DNA from: Hymenobacter cellulosilyticus
GTDB lineage: Bacteria; Bacteroidota; Bacteroidia; Cytophagales; Hymenobacteraceae
Reading direction: 5' to 3'
NCBI RefSeq assembly: GCF_022919215.1
Contig: NZ_CP095046.1
Coordinates: 2,718,501-2,782,500 of the forward strand
Length of the DNA: 64,000 nucleotides
Below are positions 40,487 through 49,879 of this stretch, piece by piece (within the stretch, counting starts at the first letter, position 1; the number at the start of each line of letters is the position of its first letter). Under the pieces are notes generated by a model. That model was not told the origin of the DNA and searched no databases. It worked only from the letters and a program-made list of their open reading frames with translations. A program made the position numbers and the translations under genes.

Positions 40487-43352
40487 ATGCGCAACTTGCT
40501 AAATCCGAAGTGGCTTTTGCTGCTCAATACACTGCCCTGATAATAATGGCCGTGCTGTGCTACGGCGAGTTTGCGGTAGTACAGTCGCTGCTGCCGGCCC
40601 CGAGCGTGGCGCTGTGGCAGCGGTTTGGGCTGGCCCTGGCCGGACTGGGACTGAGTACGCTGGGCTACGCGCTGTTTCTGATCTGGCGCGGCCGGTCGGT
40701 AGGACCCGAGTTTAGCATTCTGGCGCTGGCAACTCATCTGGCTTTTGTCGTGGTGTATCTGAACTACGATACCCAGCTTCTGCCCCAGAAGTGCCGCGCT
40801 GGATGGTGCCCACCGACCTGCTGCTTTATGTGGGCACTTTCCTGATGCCCACGCTGGCCTACGCCTTGTTTGCCCTAGTCGTGCGCCTCACGCCCACCGA
40901 CCCACTGCCGCCGGTGGCCATCAATTTTCTGCTGGCCTTTGTGGGGCCGTTGGCGTGGTATATTGTGCTTGTGCTGCCTTTCTCGGCCCTGGAGGTCATT
41001 TCCCCGAGCTGGTTCTGGAATGTAGCATTATCGGCCGTGCTGAGTGTAGGGGTGCTCGGTTTCCTATTTTTCCTGGTCCGCGGCGTGTATATCATGGGGC
41101 TACGCCGGGCCGAAGACGCCGAGTTGCACTTCGTCTGGAAGCTGCTGGTGAGCCTGCTACTGCCGCTGGTGGGTCTGCTGGTCAATAACGGGCTTTTCTG
41201 GGGTAGCTTGTTTAATGCCAATAGTCGGGAAGACGGCATCTTCGGCAACTTTAACGACCCCTGGTTTTACATCCTGGCAGTGCTCAACGGCATTCTGCTT
41301 TGCATTCCGGATCAGGCCAACCGCTGGGCGCGGCTGGTGGTGTTTCTGGGGCGCTGCGTGTTGCTGAGCTACACGTTCTACTTTTTCGTGGTTTTCCTGC
41401 CGTATCTGCCCCTGTCCATTCTGGCCATCATTCTCATCGGCCTGGGCTTTCTGATGCTCACGCCCCTGATTCTGCTGGTGGTGCACGTGCGGGAGCTAGC
41501 CACCGACCTGGAGTATCTGCAGCAGTTTTTCTCCCGCCGCTGGCTGCAGGCGGGGCTGGTGGCCGGGGCTCTGGCTTTGCCGCTCGTTATTACGGGCCGC
41601 TACGTGCACGACCGCCGCACGCTGCACGAGGCGCTGGCCTACCGCTACAGCCCCGATTTCAGCCAGCCGTACGACCTTGACGCCCAGACCCTGGCCAGCA
41701 CGCTTAAGGTAATCAAGCAGCACAAGGAGCGGCAATTTGACTTTTCGATGGGCCGGCAGGTGCCCTACCTTTCCACGTATTTCAACTGGCTGGTCCTCGA
41801 CAATCTGACCTTGTCGGACGATAAAATTGCTTCCCTGGAACAGGTTTTCCTGGGCTCGGAGCCGGCAGTGGAGGAAGAGGAAGGCCCGCGCTTTACAGCC
41901 CAGGCCACTACCACGCGCCCAGCCCTGACCGGCCTCACCGCCCGCAGCCAGTACGATGCCCGGCAGCAGACCTGGGTAAGCTGGCTTGATCTGCAAGTAA
42001 CCAATACCGACTCTACCGAAACGGCCGGTGAGTACAGCACGTCCTTGGCGCTGCCAGTGGGCTGCTTCGTGGGTGGGTATTACCTCGACATCAACGGGCG
42101 GCGGGAGCCGGGCATACTGTCGGAGAAAAAGGCGGCGGCCTGGGTCTACGCTCAGATTGTAAACGAAACCCAAGTCCGGGACCCGGGCCTACTGGCCTAT
42201 GACGACCAGGGCCGCATCAGCCTGCGGGTGTACCCCGTGGTGCGGCAAGCGGCGCGTACTACCGGCATTCAGCTGCTGCACAAGGAACCCCTGGTGCTGA
42301 CCGTAGATAACCGCCGCATTACCCTCGGCGACTCCACGGCCCGCCCGCTGACGGCGGCCATCCTGACGCCGGGTAAGGAAGTTGCCTACGTGAGTGCCGC
42401 GGCCAAGCAGCGCCTGCCGCTGGTACGCCGCACGCCCTACTACCACTTTCTGCTGGATGTGTCGGCAGCGGCCGGCAGCCAGAAAGCTGCCTATGCCCGC
42501 CGGGTAAAGGGTTTGCTGGCGGCGCAAGGCTCTACTGCCGCGGCCCGCTTTACCCTCGTTGACGCCTATGCCCAGCCCGTGACGGACCCTGCCAAGTGGG
42601 AAAACGAACTGGCTCAACACGAAAGTCAGGGCGGGTTTTACCTGGAAGGTGCCCTGCGGCAGGTGCTTTTCGATACCCAACAGCATCCCGGTCCTACGTA
42701 CCCGGTCCTGGTAGTAGTGACCGACAAATTCGACCAGGCAATCCTGCCAGCCAACCTGGCTGAGCTAAGCAGCGCCTACCCGGAGAGTAACCATTTTTAC
42801 TTGCTGGCCGCCGATGGTAGTCTGGAGCCGCACTCCCTGCGGCAGAATGCGCGGGCCGTGGTGGCTGAGCCCCAGTTGCCAACCACTGCCCGCCCGGTGC
42901 GCGCCTGGCCTTCCGCGGCCCGGCCTCAGGCCTACCTGTCCGACAATGGCGCGGCCGACATCGTGCTGAATCAGGCTGAGTTGGCCGTGCCCCCGGCCGG
43001 GACAGCCGGGAGCCGCTGGCAAACCGGCTTACTGCTGCATGGTTACCAGCAGTGGCAGGCGTTTCATCCCGCCGTCAGCGACGAGCAGCGCGTGCCGTTT
43101 CTGCAGGCCAGCTTCCGGACCGGCATCATGACGAGCTTCACGGCATATCTGGCCCTGGAGAATGACGCCCAGAAAGCAGCTCTGAGCCGCAAGCAGCAGC
43201 AGGTACTCAATGCCAATACCGCCCTCGACCTTGACGAAAGCACTGACAATACGACGACCAATGTGCCCATCGACGAGGAAGTGTGGGTGCTGCTGGCGGC
43301 GGGCCTGCTGTTGGCCTTTTTACAGCTGCGCCGCACCATACATCTGGGCTAA
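40487..43352 (+). CDS. MSEP-CTERM-type membrane protein with VIT-like domain (frame broken twice)
   Basis: Large membrane protein resembling the MSEP-CTERM family, partner of exosortase XrtN in Bacteroidota. Adding one C near 40535-40537 and one C in the CCCC at 40784-40787 gives 955 aa starting MRNLLNPKWLLLLNTLP. The N-terminal 330 or so residues contain about ten membrane helices. The middle carries a VIT-like domain (LPVGCFVGGYYLDINGRREP, AAWVYAQIVNETQVRDPGLL, GRISLRVYPV). The C-terminus has the tripartite sorting signal: VPIDEE, a hydrophobic helix (VWVLLAAGLLLAFLQL) and RR. The expected MSEP motif is replaced by VPIDEE. No exosortase is visible in the window. Confidence 0.78.
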
Positions 43353-43367
43353 GGCTCCGGAATAAAT

Positions 43368-43417
43368 GAAGCCCGGCGGCAGTTTATCCCACGCAGGACG
43401 AACCGCCGCCGGGCTTC
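43368..43417. terminator. Hairpin after the MSEP-CTERM gene
   Basis: Perfect 13-bp stem GAAGCCCGGCGGC (43368-43380) and complement (43405-43417). No T-run follows on either strand, so it may protect 3' ends and not terminate directly. It lies between convergent genes. Confidence 0.55.
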
Positions 43418-43441
43418 GGCGTGCTTATGCCGGCTGTAAGA

Positions 43442-43852
43442 CTACTGCGCAGCAATTGGTGCAGTGCGGCTTTCTCGGGGCTTTTGCACTAGGTAATAAT
43501 AAAGTAGAATCAGCAGGCCGGTCAGGAAGGGAAGCAGCGCCATGTGCTTACCGGTGAGGCTACCCCAGACCCGCACGGTGTCGAAGCCGAAAAACTCACT
43601 GACCATCCAATAAGAGTTGGCCGATATCCAGAAAACAATGGCCAGGTTGTGCGCCAGCTCGGCCTTGATGTCGCGGGTGCGCCAGGTAATGAGCACGGCA
43701 ATAATGAGGGTAGGGAAAATCATGGTCAGGCCCAAGGGCTTCCAGATCATGCACCAGCCGATGTCCTTGAGCAGCCAGAACAGGATGTGCATGTTTTCCA
43801 TGCGGCGGTAGGGCGCCGGAATGGTGTAAAGCTGGTCGGTAGGCTCAGGCAT
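43442..43852 (-). CDS. Conserved-type small integral membrane protein
   Basis: A 136-aa protein with four hydrophobic segments: around DIGWCMIWKPLGL, IFPTLIIAVLITW, NLAIVFWISANSYWM and LLPFLTGLLILLYYYLV. Loops include ENMHILFWLLKD and SEFFGFDTVRVWG. The ATG at 43852 is chosen over one 9 codons upstream because it starts MPEPTDQLYT. I recognise no catalytic motif and no named family. It converges on the MSEP-CTERM gene and does not resemble an exosortase (no conserved Cys/Arg/His triad segments). Confidence 0.65.
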   Translation of the reverse strand: MPEPTDQLYTIPAPYRRMENMHILFWLLKDIGWCMIWKPLGLTMIFPTLIIAVLITWRTRDIKAELAHNLAIVFWISANSYWMVSEFFGFDTVRVWGSLTGKHMALLPFLTGLLILLYYYLVQKPRESRTAPIAAQ

Positions 43853-43958
43853 GGCAATGGGGAGAAGTGAAGCCTGCAAAAATAGTGGCCCTTGTCAAAG
43901 ATTATTCTTGCTGGCTCGAGTTGGCGTTGCCCCAGAGGCGTAGCTTCTGCACCGACAA

Positions 43959-43984
43959 TAAAAAAGCCACCCCTTCGGGTGGCT
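43959..43984 (-). terminator. Rho-independent terminator (minus strand)
   Basis: Stem AGCCACCC/GGGTGGCT with a CTTC-type loop and a T6 run on the minus strand, 25 bp after the small gene at 44009-44224. Confidence 0.8.
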
Positions 43985-44008
43985 GATTAGCAGATATTCG
44001 GTCGGGCG

Positions 44009-44224
44009 TTAGTTGAGCCACAGCTGTGCCACGGGTTCAAACCGCTGGCAGTTAAAGGCTCCGTAAGGCCGCTCGGCATAAAAACCCAGGACGTGCACCT
44101 GCAACTGGCCCGTACGGGCATTGGGACGGTACTGAACCGGATAAACGGCCCCGGTTTCGGGCCAGTCGCCAATGTGGTCGGTGGGCCGGCTGGTGGCATC
44201 AATGCAGCGGGCATACTGCTGCAT
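44009..44224 (-). CDS. Small hypothetical protein
   Basis: A 71-aa protein starting MQQYARCIDATSRPTDH, with TGAVYPVQYRPN and FYAERPYGAFNCQRFEPV. It resembles short uncharacterised Bacteroidota proteins with an ARCIDATS start and a mid-sequence Y-P-V strand. The ATG at 44224 is supported by a TATTTTTG promoter box at 44270-44277, which would place transcription initiation downstream of an alternative ATG at 44266. A terminator follows. No function is known to me. Confidence 0.55.
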   Translation of the reverse strand: MQQYARCIDATSRPTDHIGDWPETGAVYPVQYRPNARTGQLQVHVLGFYAERPYGAFNCQRFEPVAQLWLN

Positions 44225-44269
44225 GGGGAGAGGAAAAGGAAGGCTGGTCTTCTTCGTTCTGCGCATATC

Positions 44270-44277
44270 CAAAAATA
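44270..44277 (-). promoter_or_regulatory. Candidate -7 promoter box (TATTTTTG, minus strand)
   Basis: Exact TAnnTTTG match 46 bp upstream of the small gene at 44009-44224. Confidence 0.45.
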
Positions 44278-44684
44278 CGAATATTATTTTTAAGCTAAAA
44301 ATATTAGGTAGAAAAAAAGCAGGATATTTAATCGAATACGGTTTATAGGGTAGGATTAAAAACATATTAAAGAGGAGAATCCGGAATGTTTTTTTACTTG
44401 GCTAGGAACTATTTTAAAGCGAATACGTCCGCTGTTGCTAATTTAATTAGTTGCAGAAGTTGGCGTTCTTGCTAACATCTGTTAGTCAAGTGGATATGGC
44501 TAACCATTTTAGACCTGACATGCCCAGTCTCTATCATCTTTGCGCCTAGCACAAAGTTCTTTTTCGCACTTAACCCAGTGAATATTATCCACTTTCTATG
44601 TATATAGTCCTGATTTTTTCCGCATCCCAAAGCGGCCCGCTACGTATCGGGTAGTATCCTGCCTTTTCTACAGACTGCTCTACT
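44278..44684. other. AT-rich intergenic region at the edge of the T6SS locus
   Basis: About 400 bp without a credible gene and much richer in A/T than the rest of the window. It holds the upstream part of the small minus-strand gene and the leader of the gene at 44685. A TTTGCG about 150 bp before that gene partly resembles a -7 box but lacks the TA. A short CTAATT/AATTAG palindrome occurs near 44437-44449. The drop in GC and the start of the T6SS locus here suggest a boundary of transferred DNA. Confidence 0.45.
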
Positions 44685-45029
44685 ATGAATACCACCGCAC
44701 CTTGCTTATTCTCTTCGCTGCCGGCGGCTCTGCAAAGCCGCTTTGTTCAGTTCTTGCGCCAGGAGCTTGGCGGTAGCCATAATACGGCCGTAGCCCCCGC
44801 CGACGAGTGGTTACAGGCCGCCCTGGTTGTGGACCCTACGATTCAGGTACACCCGGCCCGTGGTACTTTTTGGATTCGGCGCGGCCGCCAGGCCCTGGAA
44901 AACATAGCCCGCCACTACTTGGTGGTGCCCCGGCCGGTAGCCGAGCTGCTCGACCGGCACCAACTGCTGCGCGCCAACCCCGCCGATTACGGCCTGACGG
45001 ATGAAGAGTGGCTGGCTTTGGCTTTATAA
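44685..45029 (+). CDS. Hypothetical protein at the T6SS border
   Basis: A 114-aa soluble protein, MNTTAPCLFSSLPAALQSRF at the start, then FVQFLRQELGG, a predicted helix-strand mix, RGTFWIRRGRQALENIARHY and LLRANPADYGLTDEEWLALAL at the end. I recognise no family. It runs toward tssG and has its own strong terminator, so it is not in the same transcript as the T6SS genes. Position next to the cluster makes a T6SS link possible but unproven. Confidence 0.55.
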   Translation: MNTTAPCLFSSLPAALQSRFVQFLRQELGGSHNTAVAPADEWLQAALVVDPTIQVHPARGTFWIRRGRQALENIARHYLVVPRPVAELLDRHQLLRANPADYGLTDEEWLALAL

Positions 45030-45051
45030 AAAAAGCTTTGTCACCAAAAAT

Positions 45052-45099
45052 AAAAGACGAAAGCGGCCCGGTTGTCAACTGGGCCGCTTTCGTCTTTTT
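45052..45099. terminator. Bidirectional rho-independent terminator
   Basis: Stem of about 20 bp (AAAAGACGAAAGCGGCCC and complement) with A and T runs on both sides, between convergent genes. Confidence 0.88.
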
Positions 45100-45113
45100 C
45101 AGCAGTAAGTAAC

Positions 45114-46147
45114 TTACAAGCCGGCCGTTGTATAGCCTAGCACGGGCGCCTCACCATTGGGATCAGCCAATACAAAGGCTGGCGCTTCCTGTGCTACTTC
45201 GTAGCGCAGCACCACATCGGTTTCGAAAGCAATAAAGTACTGACAGAGCAGCTGCAGTGCCCGGGCTTGCCAACTGTCCGACAGAAAGCCTTCTAACGCC
45301 TCCGTCGTCAGTTCCGGCAAGCTAATTTCCAGTGCGGGTAGGGTTTCCTGGTACATACCGCCCAGCACAAACTGCCGGCCTAGCTCCAGGTTGCCCAGGC
45401 TTAGTCCGCCGCTATTACTCCGGCAGCCGGGGCCACCGTGGGGGTAGCAAAGCGTAGGGGAGCCACCGTACGCAGAACCACGGGCGTTTCCAGCACGCTC
45501 TCGAAGCAGCGGCGGGTGAGTTCCAGGTCGCCGGTGATGCGGTGAGCCAGGGGCAGCAGGTACAGCAGGGTGGTAATCTGCCGGGCGGGCAACTGGCCTT
45601 CCAGGTTCCAGAAGCGGGCCAGTACCTCGTTGTACCACTGCGCCGACAGATTGGTCATGTAGCGCCGCTCTTCCTGCTCAAGCAGCACCCGGAAGCGGTA
45701 AAATTCCTGCTCCAGCGGCAGAAAGAACCGGCGGGCGGCTTTTTCCTTGCGCCGCTGGATCTGGATTTCCTCCACCATGGGCTGCACACCGGGGCGGGGA
45801 GTGGGGTCGGTGGGGTGGTGAAACAGCTCCTGCGGCAGGGCATCGTAGAGACCTTCCCGGTGCACCTCGACGGTAGTCTTGGGCGAGCTCCAGCGGTCAG
45901 TCTGCTCTTCGGCCGTAGTGCCCAGGTCGCGGCGGTAGCGGCGGGCAAAGAGGCTGACGGGCCGGACGATAAAATCGTCAAACTGGTAACCGTGGGCCAA
46001 TAGGTCGGCCAGTACTACCTCCAGCCGCAGGTCAATGGGGCGGCGGCGCAGCTCCGCAAACAGCTGTTGCAGAGTAGAAACCGGCCGGGCAGGGGCTACT
46101 GGGGGCTGCACACTGGGGTAGAGCGGTTCAGGACTGGATTTTGGCAT
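45114..46147 (-). CDS. tssG: T6SS baseplate subunit TssG-like (frameshifted)
   Basis: Baseplate wedge component of the type VI apparatus. Features: an N-terminal STLQQLFAELRRRPIDLRLE helix, QFDDFIVRPVSLFARRYRRDL, then the TssG-like VEVHREGLYDALPQELFH near residue 100, an acidic/charged helical region RRFFLPLEQEFYRF, and a C-terminal beta part (SLGNLELGRQFVLGG). The frame breaks between about 45432 and 45451 in a C-run (G on plus), and one base added gives 344 aa. It is divergent from tssN. TssG proteins diverge strongly, so the name rests on the REGLYDxLPxxLFH segment and locus context. Confidence 0.7.
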
Positions 46148-46309
46148 AGTATATTTTTTCTGACAACTTACATCCGATTATAGCCCGGATGGGGATAAAC
46201 ACAGCGGTTTGCGCCGACTTGCTACCTTATCCGAACGAGTACCCAAACTATTACTTCTTGTCGAACATGGGCCGGCGCTGGTCCGTAGTTCGGCAAATAT
46301 TGCTGATAT

Positions 46310-47155
46310 ATGCTTACTCCCAATCCTGAGGCTCAGGCCCGCAGCACTGTCACGACGGCCTTGTCGAATGCCCGCTCCAGCGTGCAGGGCAACCCAACCT
46401 TCATCAGCACGCTGCTTTATGTACTGGCAGTAGTCTTCATCTTCGCCGTGGTTGGCTTGGGCGCGGCTTATAGCCCCTGGTCGTATAAGCTGACGTTTTT
46501 TCTGGTGATGCTGGCGTCCTTGCTGCTGGGCTTTGCGCACGTAGAGGCTATGCCGCGCTGGCTGTCGTGGTTTAGCCCCGAGTCGAACTGGCACGGGCCA
46601 CTACTGACGGGGCTGACCTGGCTGGCCGCCAGCCTGGGCCTAGCCTTGTCGAGCTGGATACCCTGGTTTACGCCCGTCACGCCGTCTCTGGCTTTCGTAA
46701 CGGCTGCCATTCCGGTGGCCACGCCCTATTTTTTCCTGGCCGCTTACCAGGCCTGGCGGCAGGTTCCGGTCAAGCAGTACAAGCTCTGGTATTACAATCC
46801 CAGCGCGTCCAGCCCCGACCTCTCGCGCATGGACCTGAGCAACTTCATGGTGATTCACTTCTGGATGTCGCGGCGCTACGGGGAGTCGCTGTTTCACGAC
46901 TTCTCCTCGAAGGCACCCTACGAAATGCGCTTCAGCGACCTGTTTCACATCTTTCTGACCGATTACAACCTTATTAAGCCCGAGCAGGCCATTCAGTACC
47001 TGGACAATGACGGGCGCTCCTACGGCTGGATTTTTTACGCCAAACAGCCTTGGTGGAAGCCGCGGCGCTACTTCAATCCGGATTACACATTCCGGGATAA
47101 TTTCATTAAACAGGGAAATATTATTGTAGCCAAGCGCGTCGCGGTGCAGAGCTAA
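46310..47155 (+). CDS. tssN: T6SS membrane protein TssN-like
   Basis: A 281-aa protein specific to the Bacteroidota T6SS (subtype iii), where TssN and TssO are thought to replace the TssJLM membrane complex. Four or five membrane helices lie between about residues 30 and 145 (TFISTLLYVLAVVFIFAVVG, LTFFLVMLASLLLGF, and others), followed by a soluble domain with WYYNPSASSPDLSRMDLSNF and a closing RRYFNPDYTFRDNFIKQGN typical of the family. It heads the plus-strand group tssN-K-O-E-F, and diverges from tssG. Confidence 0.82.
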   Translation: MLTPNPEAQARSTVTTALSNARSSVQGNPTFISTLLYVLAVVFIFAVVGLGAAYSPWSYKLTFFLVMLASLLLGFAHVEAMPRWLSWFSPESNWHGPLLTGLTWLAASLGLALSSWIPWFTPVTPSLAFVTAAIPVATPYFFLAAYQAWRQVPVKQYKLWYYNPSASSPDLSRMDLSNFMVIHFWMSRRYGESLFHDFSSKAPYEMRFSDLFHIFLTDYNLIKPEQAIQYLDNDGRSYGWIFYAKQPWWKPRRYFNPDYTFRDNFIKQGNIIVAKRVAVQS

Positions 47156-47272
47156 GTGCTCGTCGGAACTGCCCGGGGCCGCATAATATGGTGGCACTTG
47201 CCTAATTTGCAGCGGCCTAGTATCTGCCAATAGCTATTTCTGTATTCTTTTCTCCTTTCTCGCGGCTTACTT

Positions 47273-48445
47273 ATGCTACCCGAAATCAAGCATTACCCGG
47301 TAAACTGGGTTGACGGAATGAAAATTTCCCGTCGGCATTTCACTGAGCTTGAGCAATTCACTACCGAGCACCTGCGCGATGCTACAGCCCTGAGCCTGAG
47401 CACCCACCGCTACGGTTTGCTGCCCGCCGATCCGCAGGGACTGTCCTCCTTCGAGCTCCTGCTCAGCGTTGACCACCAGCAGGCCGTCACGGCGCGGCTT
47501 ACGCACTGCCGGGCCGTCACGGCCGGGGGCGCCCGCATCGAGCTCACCGGCACCGAGCCCCTGACGTATCGCACCAGCCTGGCTCAGCTGCTGACCGAGT
47601 TTAACCTTACTGCTACCGAGCAGCTTCGCTTCCACGTGGTCGTGTCGGTAAACCCCTACGTGCGGATCCCGATGGGGGCACCGGCCGCTGAGGAGGTTCC
47701 GCCGCGCCACCCCTACACCACGCCCGAATACCAGCTTAGCGTAGTGCCGGCCCTGCAACTGAACTCAACCCAGGTCAGCTCTTTTCACCTGGTAGTAGGT
47801 GAGCTAGTGTACGAGGAAAGCGTATTGCGGCCAGTGGCTCAGTTTATTCCGCCCAGCATGGCACTGCTCAGCCATCCGGCACTGCTCAAGTGGCTGCATC
47901 AAACCGAGCACCTGCTGCAGGAAATTGAGACCGAGGCTTTCCGCGTGATTCATAAGGTGCGCATGCGGCCCGACAAAAAGAACACCCTCAGCGAACTGGT
48001 ACACCTGGTGGCCGAGCGGCTCGTAACGGCCCTGGCCCAGGAGCTGATCGGCCTGCACTTCACCGCCGCCGCGCAGCCGCCGGTAGAGCTGCTCAGTACC
48101 CTGATGCGCCTGGCCAAGCAGTTCAAAACCAGCTTGTACTGCCTCACGGAAGCCGAGCGGGAGGAGCTGCTGAAGTACTTCGAGCAGTGGTCCGAGATTC
48201 TGCCAGCCACGTTGCTCAACTCCCTGCAGGAAGCCACCACCGCCCGCTACGACCCGCTGGATGTGCACGGCAGTTTGCAGGAGCACTACGCGCTGTGGCA
48301 GCTGGTCGCCACTATTTTCCGCCAGCTCAGCCAGCTCGAGTACATCGGCAAAAACAAGGAAGGCTGGAAAACCTTCATCAATGAAAATCCGGTGGCAGCT
48401 TCCACGGCGCCCGAGAAGCCCGCTACCCGCTGGAATCCTTTCTAG
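47273..48445 (+). CDS. tssK: T6SS baseplate protein TssK-like
   Basis: Baseplate component that connects the sheath-tail assembly to the membrane complex. The 390-aa product begins HYPVNWVDGMKISRRHFTE, matching the TssK start (in classical TssK, W..G..L..QHF). It continues with an all-beta N-terminal shoulder domain (FELLLSVDHQQAVTARLTHC), helical neck VIHKVRMRPDKKNTLSELVH, and a C-terminal helical head (YALWQLVATIFRQLSQLEYI). It ends 33 bp before tssO. Confidence 0.85.
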   Translation: MLPEIKHYPVNWVDGMKISRRHFTELEQFTTEHLRDATALSLSTHRYGLLPADPQGLSSFELLLSVDHQQAVTARLTHCRAVTAGGARIELTGTEPLTYRTSLAQLLTEFNLTATEQLRFHVVVSVNPYVRIPMGAPAAEEVPPRHPYTTPEYQLSVVPALQLNSTQVSSFHLVVGELVYEESVLRPVAQFIPPSMALLSHPALLKWLHQTEHLLQEIETEAFRVIHKVRMRPDKKNTLSELVHLVAERLVTALAQELIGLHFTAAAQPPVELLSTLMRLAKQFKTSLYCLTEAEREELLKYFEQWSEILPATLLNSLQEATTARYDPLDVHGSLQEHYALWQLVATIFRQLSQLEYIGKNKEGWKTFINENPVAASTAPEKPATRWNPF

Positions 48446-48478
48446 CCCCAGTCCTTTCCCGACCTTCCTCGTCCTTTC

Positions 48479-49377
48479 ATGAAACCCCTCAACCAAGCTG
48501 AACGCACCACCCGCCTGTGGAAATTTGCCTTGCTGTATCTGCTGGCCTTGGTTATACCGGTCACCGCGTCGTATTTCCTGTTTTCGGATGGTGCTACGGC
48601 CGCTGAAAACGCGCGGCTGAAAAAGGAGCTGGCCCAGACCAAGGATGAGCAGCAGCGGCTGCTGACCCAGATGGATACGCTGACCAAGCACCTGCAACGC
48701 ATCGACTTCACTGACCGTGAGCTGCGCGCCGAAACCAATGACGTGGTAATAGGGGAGCTCAACAAGCGCACCCAGGATTACCTGAACTCCATTGCCCTGT
48801 CCCTGAACGAGCTGCGGCGCGACTCGGCCCGGATGCAGATGGTAGCCAATAAGCGCATTGCCCAGAACGTGCTGCGTGACTTCGACCTGTTCCGCAACAA
48901 CCGCAGCACCATTGATTTCCTGCGCCTTTCCCTCGATAAGCGTGGCATTGACGTGTCGGGTAAGGAAGAGTTGGCCGCCGAGCTAGCCCAGACTAAGCAG
49001 TTGCTGGCTACTTACCAAGCTGCCGCAGCCAACCGCCCGGCCCCGATGCCTTCCGGTGGCGGGGAGGAGGCGGTGGCGGGAGCAGCAGTGGCGGCGGGGG
49101 TGGCGGCAGCGGCCGGAGCGCCGAGCTCCAGCGCAACCTGCTTGATGCCCAGCAGCAGGTTAGCTTGCTCGAAGACAAAGTCACGTTTGCCAATGCCGAC
49201 TGCCTGCGCCTGCGCGCCGCCGCTGTAGGTGGCAAGCGCCGCCGCGAAATGCTGGAGCAGGCCCGTAAGTCGTATTTGACCATTCTGCAGAATCCCAGTT
49301 CGGGCGACATGAAGGAAACCGTCGAGAAAATGGTCGAGGTTATTGACCAGGAGCTGAAAAAAGGCATTTTCAACTAA
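48479..49377 (+). CDS. tssO: T6SS membrane protein TssO-like (frameshifted)
   Basis: Bitopic membrane protein specific to Bacteroidota T6SS. A short cytoplasmic start precedes one membrane helix (LLYLLALVIPVTASYFLF, about residues 18-36), then a long coiled coil (LKKELAQTKDEQQRLLTQMD and on). The frame breaks in the GGGG near 49062-49066. One G added reveals a glycine-rich linker of about 20 residues (Gly8, Ser3, Gly5) and then LLDAQQQVSLLEDKV and CLRLRAAAVGGKRRREMLEQ. The repaired product is 299 aa. It follows tssK and precedes tssE, as in other subtype iii loci. Confidence 0.78.
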
Positions 49378-49425
49378 GCTGCCCCCGGCCCTAACCGTGG
49401 GGTGGGCGGCTGTTTTCGGTCCGCT

Positions 49426-49851
49426 ATGAGCAACGAGTATTACCGGCTTCCCCTCGATTTTGAAACCCTGTTGCAGCGCCGGGCTCTGCCGCGCTGCTCG
49501 GAGGAGGAGTCCATTGCCCAGCACCTGTATCTGATGCTGACCACCTACTTTGGCGAGTCGCGCTACGACCCGGGCTTCGGCTGCCTGGTCTGGGAGCAGG
49601 ATTTTGAGGCCATGACCAACATGCGCTGGAAAGACGCCGTGCAGCGCTCCGTAGAGGAAACCGTCCGCAGCCACGAGCCCCGGCTGGAGCAGGTGAAAGT
49701 GCTGGTGGGTGTGGATGACTTCGAAATGAAAGGGGTAAACCAGCGGATTCGGAAGCGGCTGGAAGTGACGGTCAAGGCCGTGCTGCACCGCACCAACGAG
49801 CCGTTTGCCTTCCGCGCCAGCCTGTTTGTGGCGCCTTTATCTGTTAGCTAA
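49426..49851 (+). CDS. tssE: T6SS baseplate protein TssE (gpW/gp25 family)
   Basis: Phage gp25-like baseplate wedge protein that helps start sheath polymerisation. The 141-aa product has ESIAQHLYLMLTTYFGESRYDPGFGC, whose ESR-DP-FG arrangement matches the gp25-like EPR(F/Y)DP-x-FG segment, and RLEVTVKAVLHRTNEPFAFR at the end. The ATG at 49426 is chosen since the upstream in-frame codons read from the spacer. It lies between tssO and tssF. Confidence 0.85.
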   Translation: MSNEYYRLPLDFETLLQRRALPRCSEEESIAQHLYLMLTTYFGESRYDPGFGCLVWEQDFEAMTNMRWKDAVQRSVEETVRSHEPRLEQVKVLVGVDDFEMKGVNQRIRKRLEVTVKAVLHRTNEPFAFRASLFVAPLSVS

Positions 49852-49879
49852 TTCAGTTGTTATTCTTTTCAGTGCCCGC

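Noticed and set aside
43442..43852. The small membrane protein after the MSEP-CTERM gene as the missing exosortase
   Set aside because: Only four helices and no exosortase-like Cys, Arg and His segments; too short for an exosortase.
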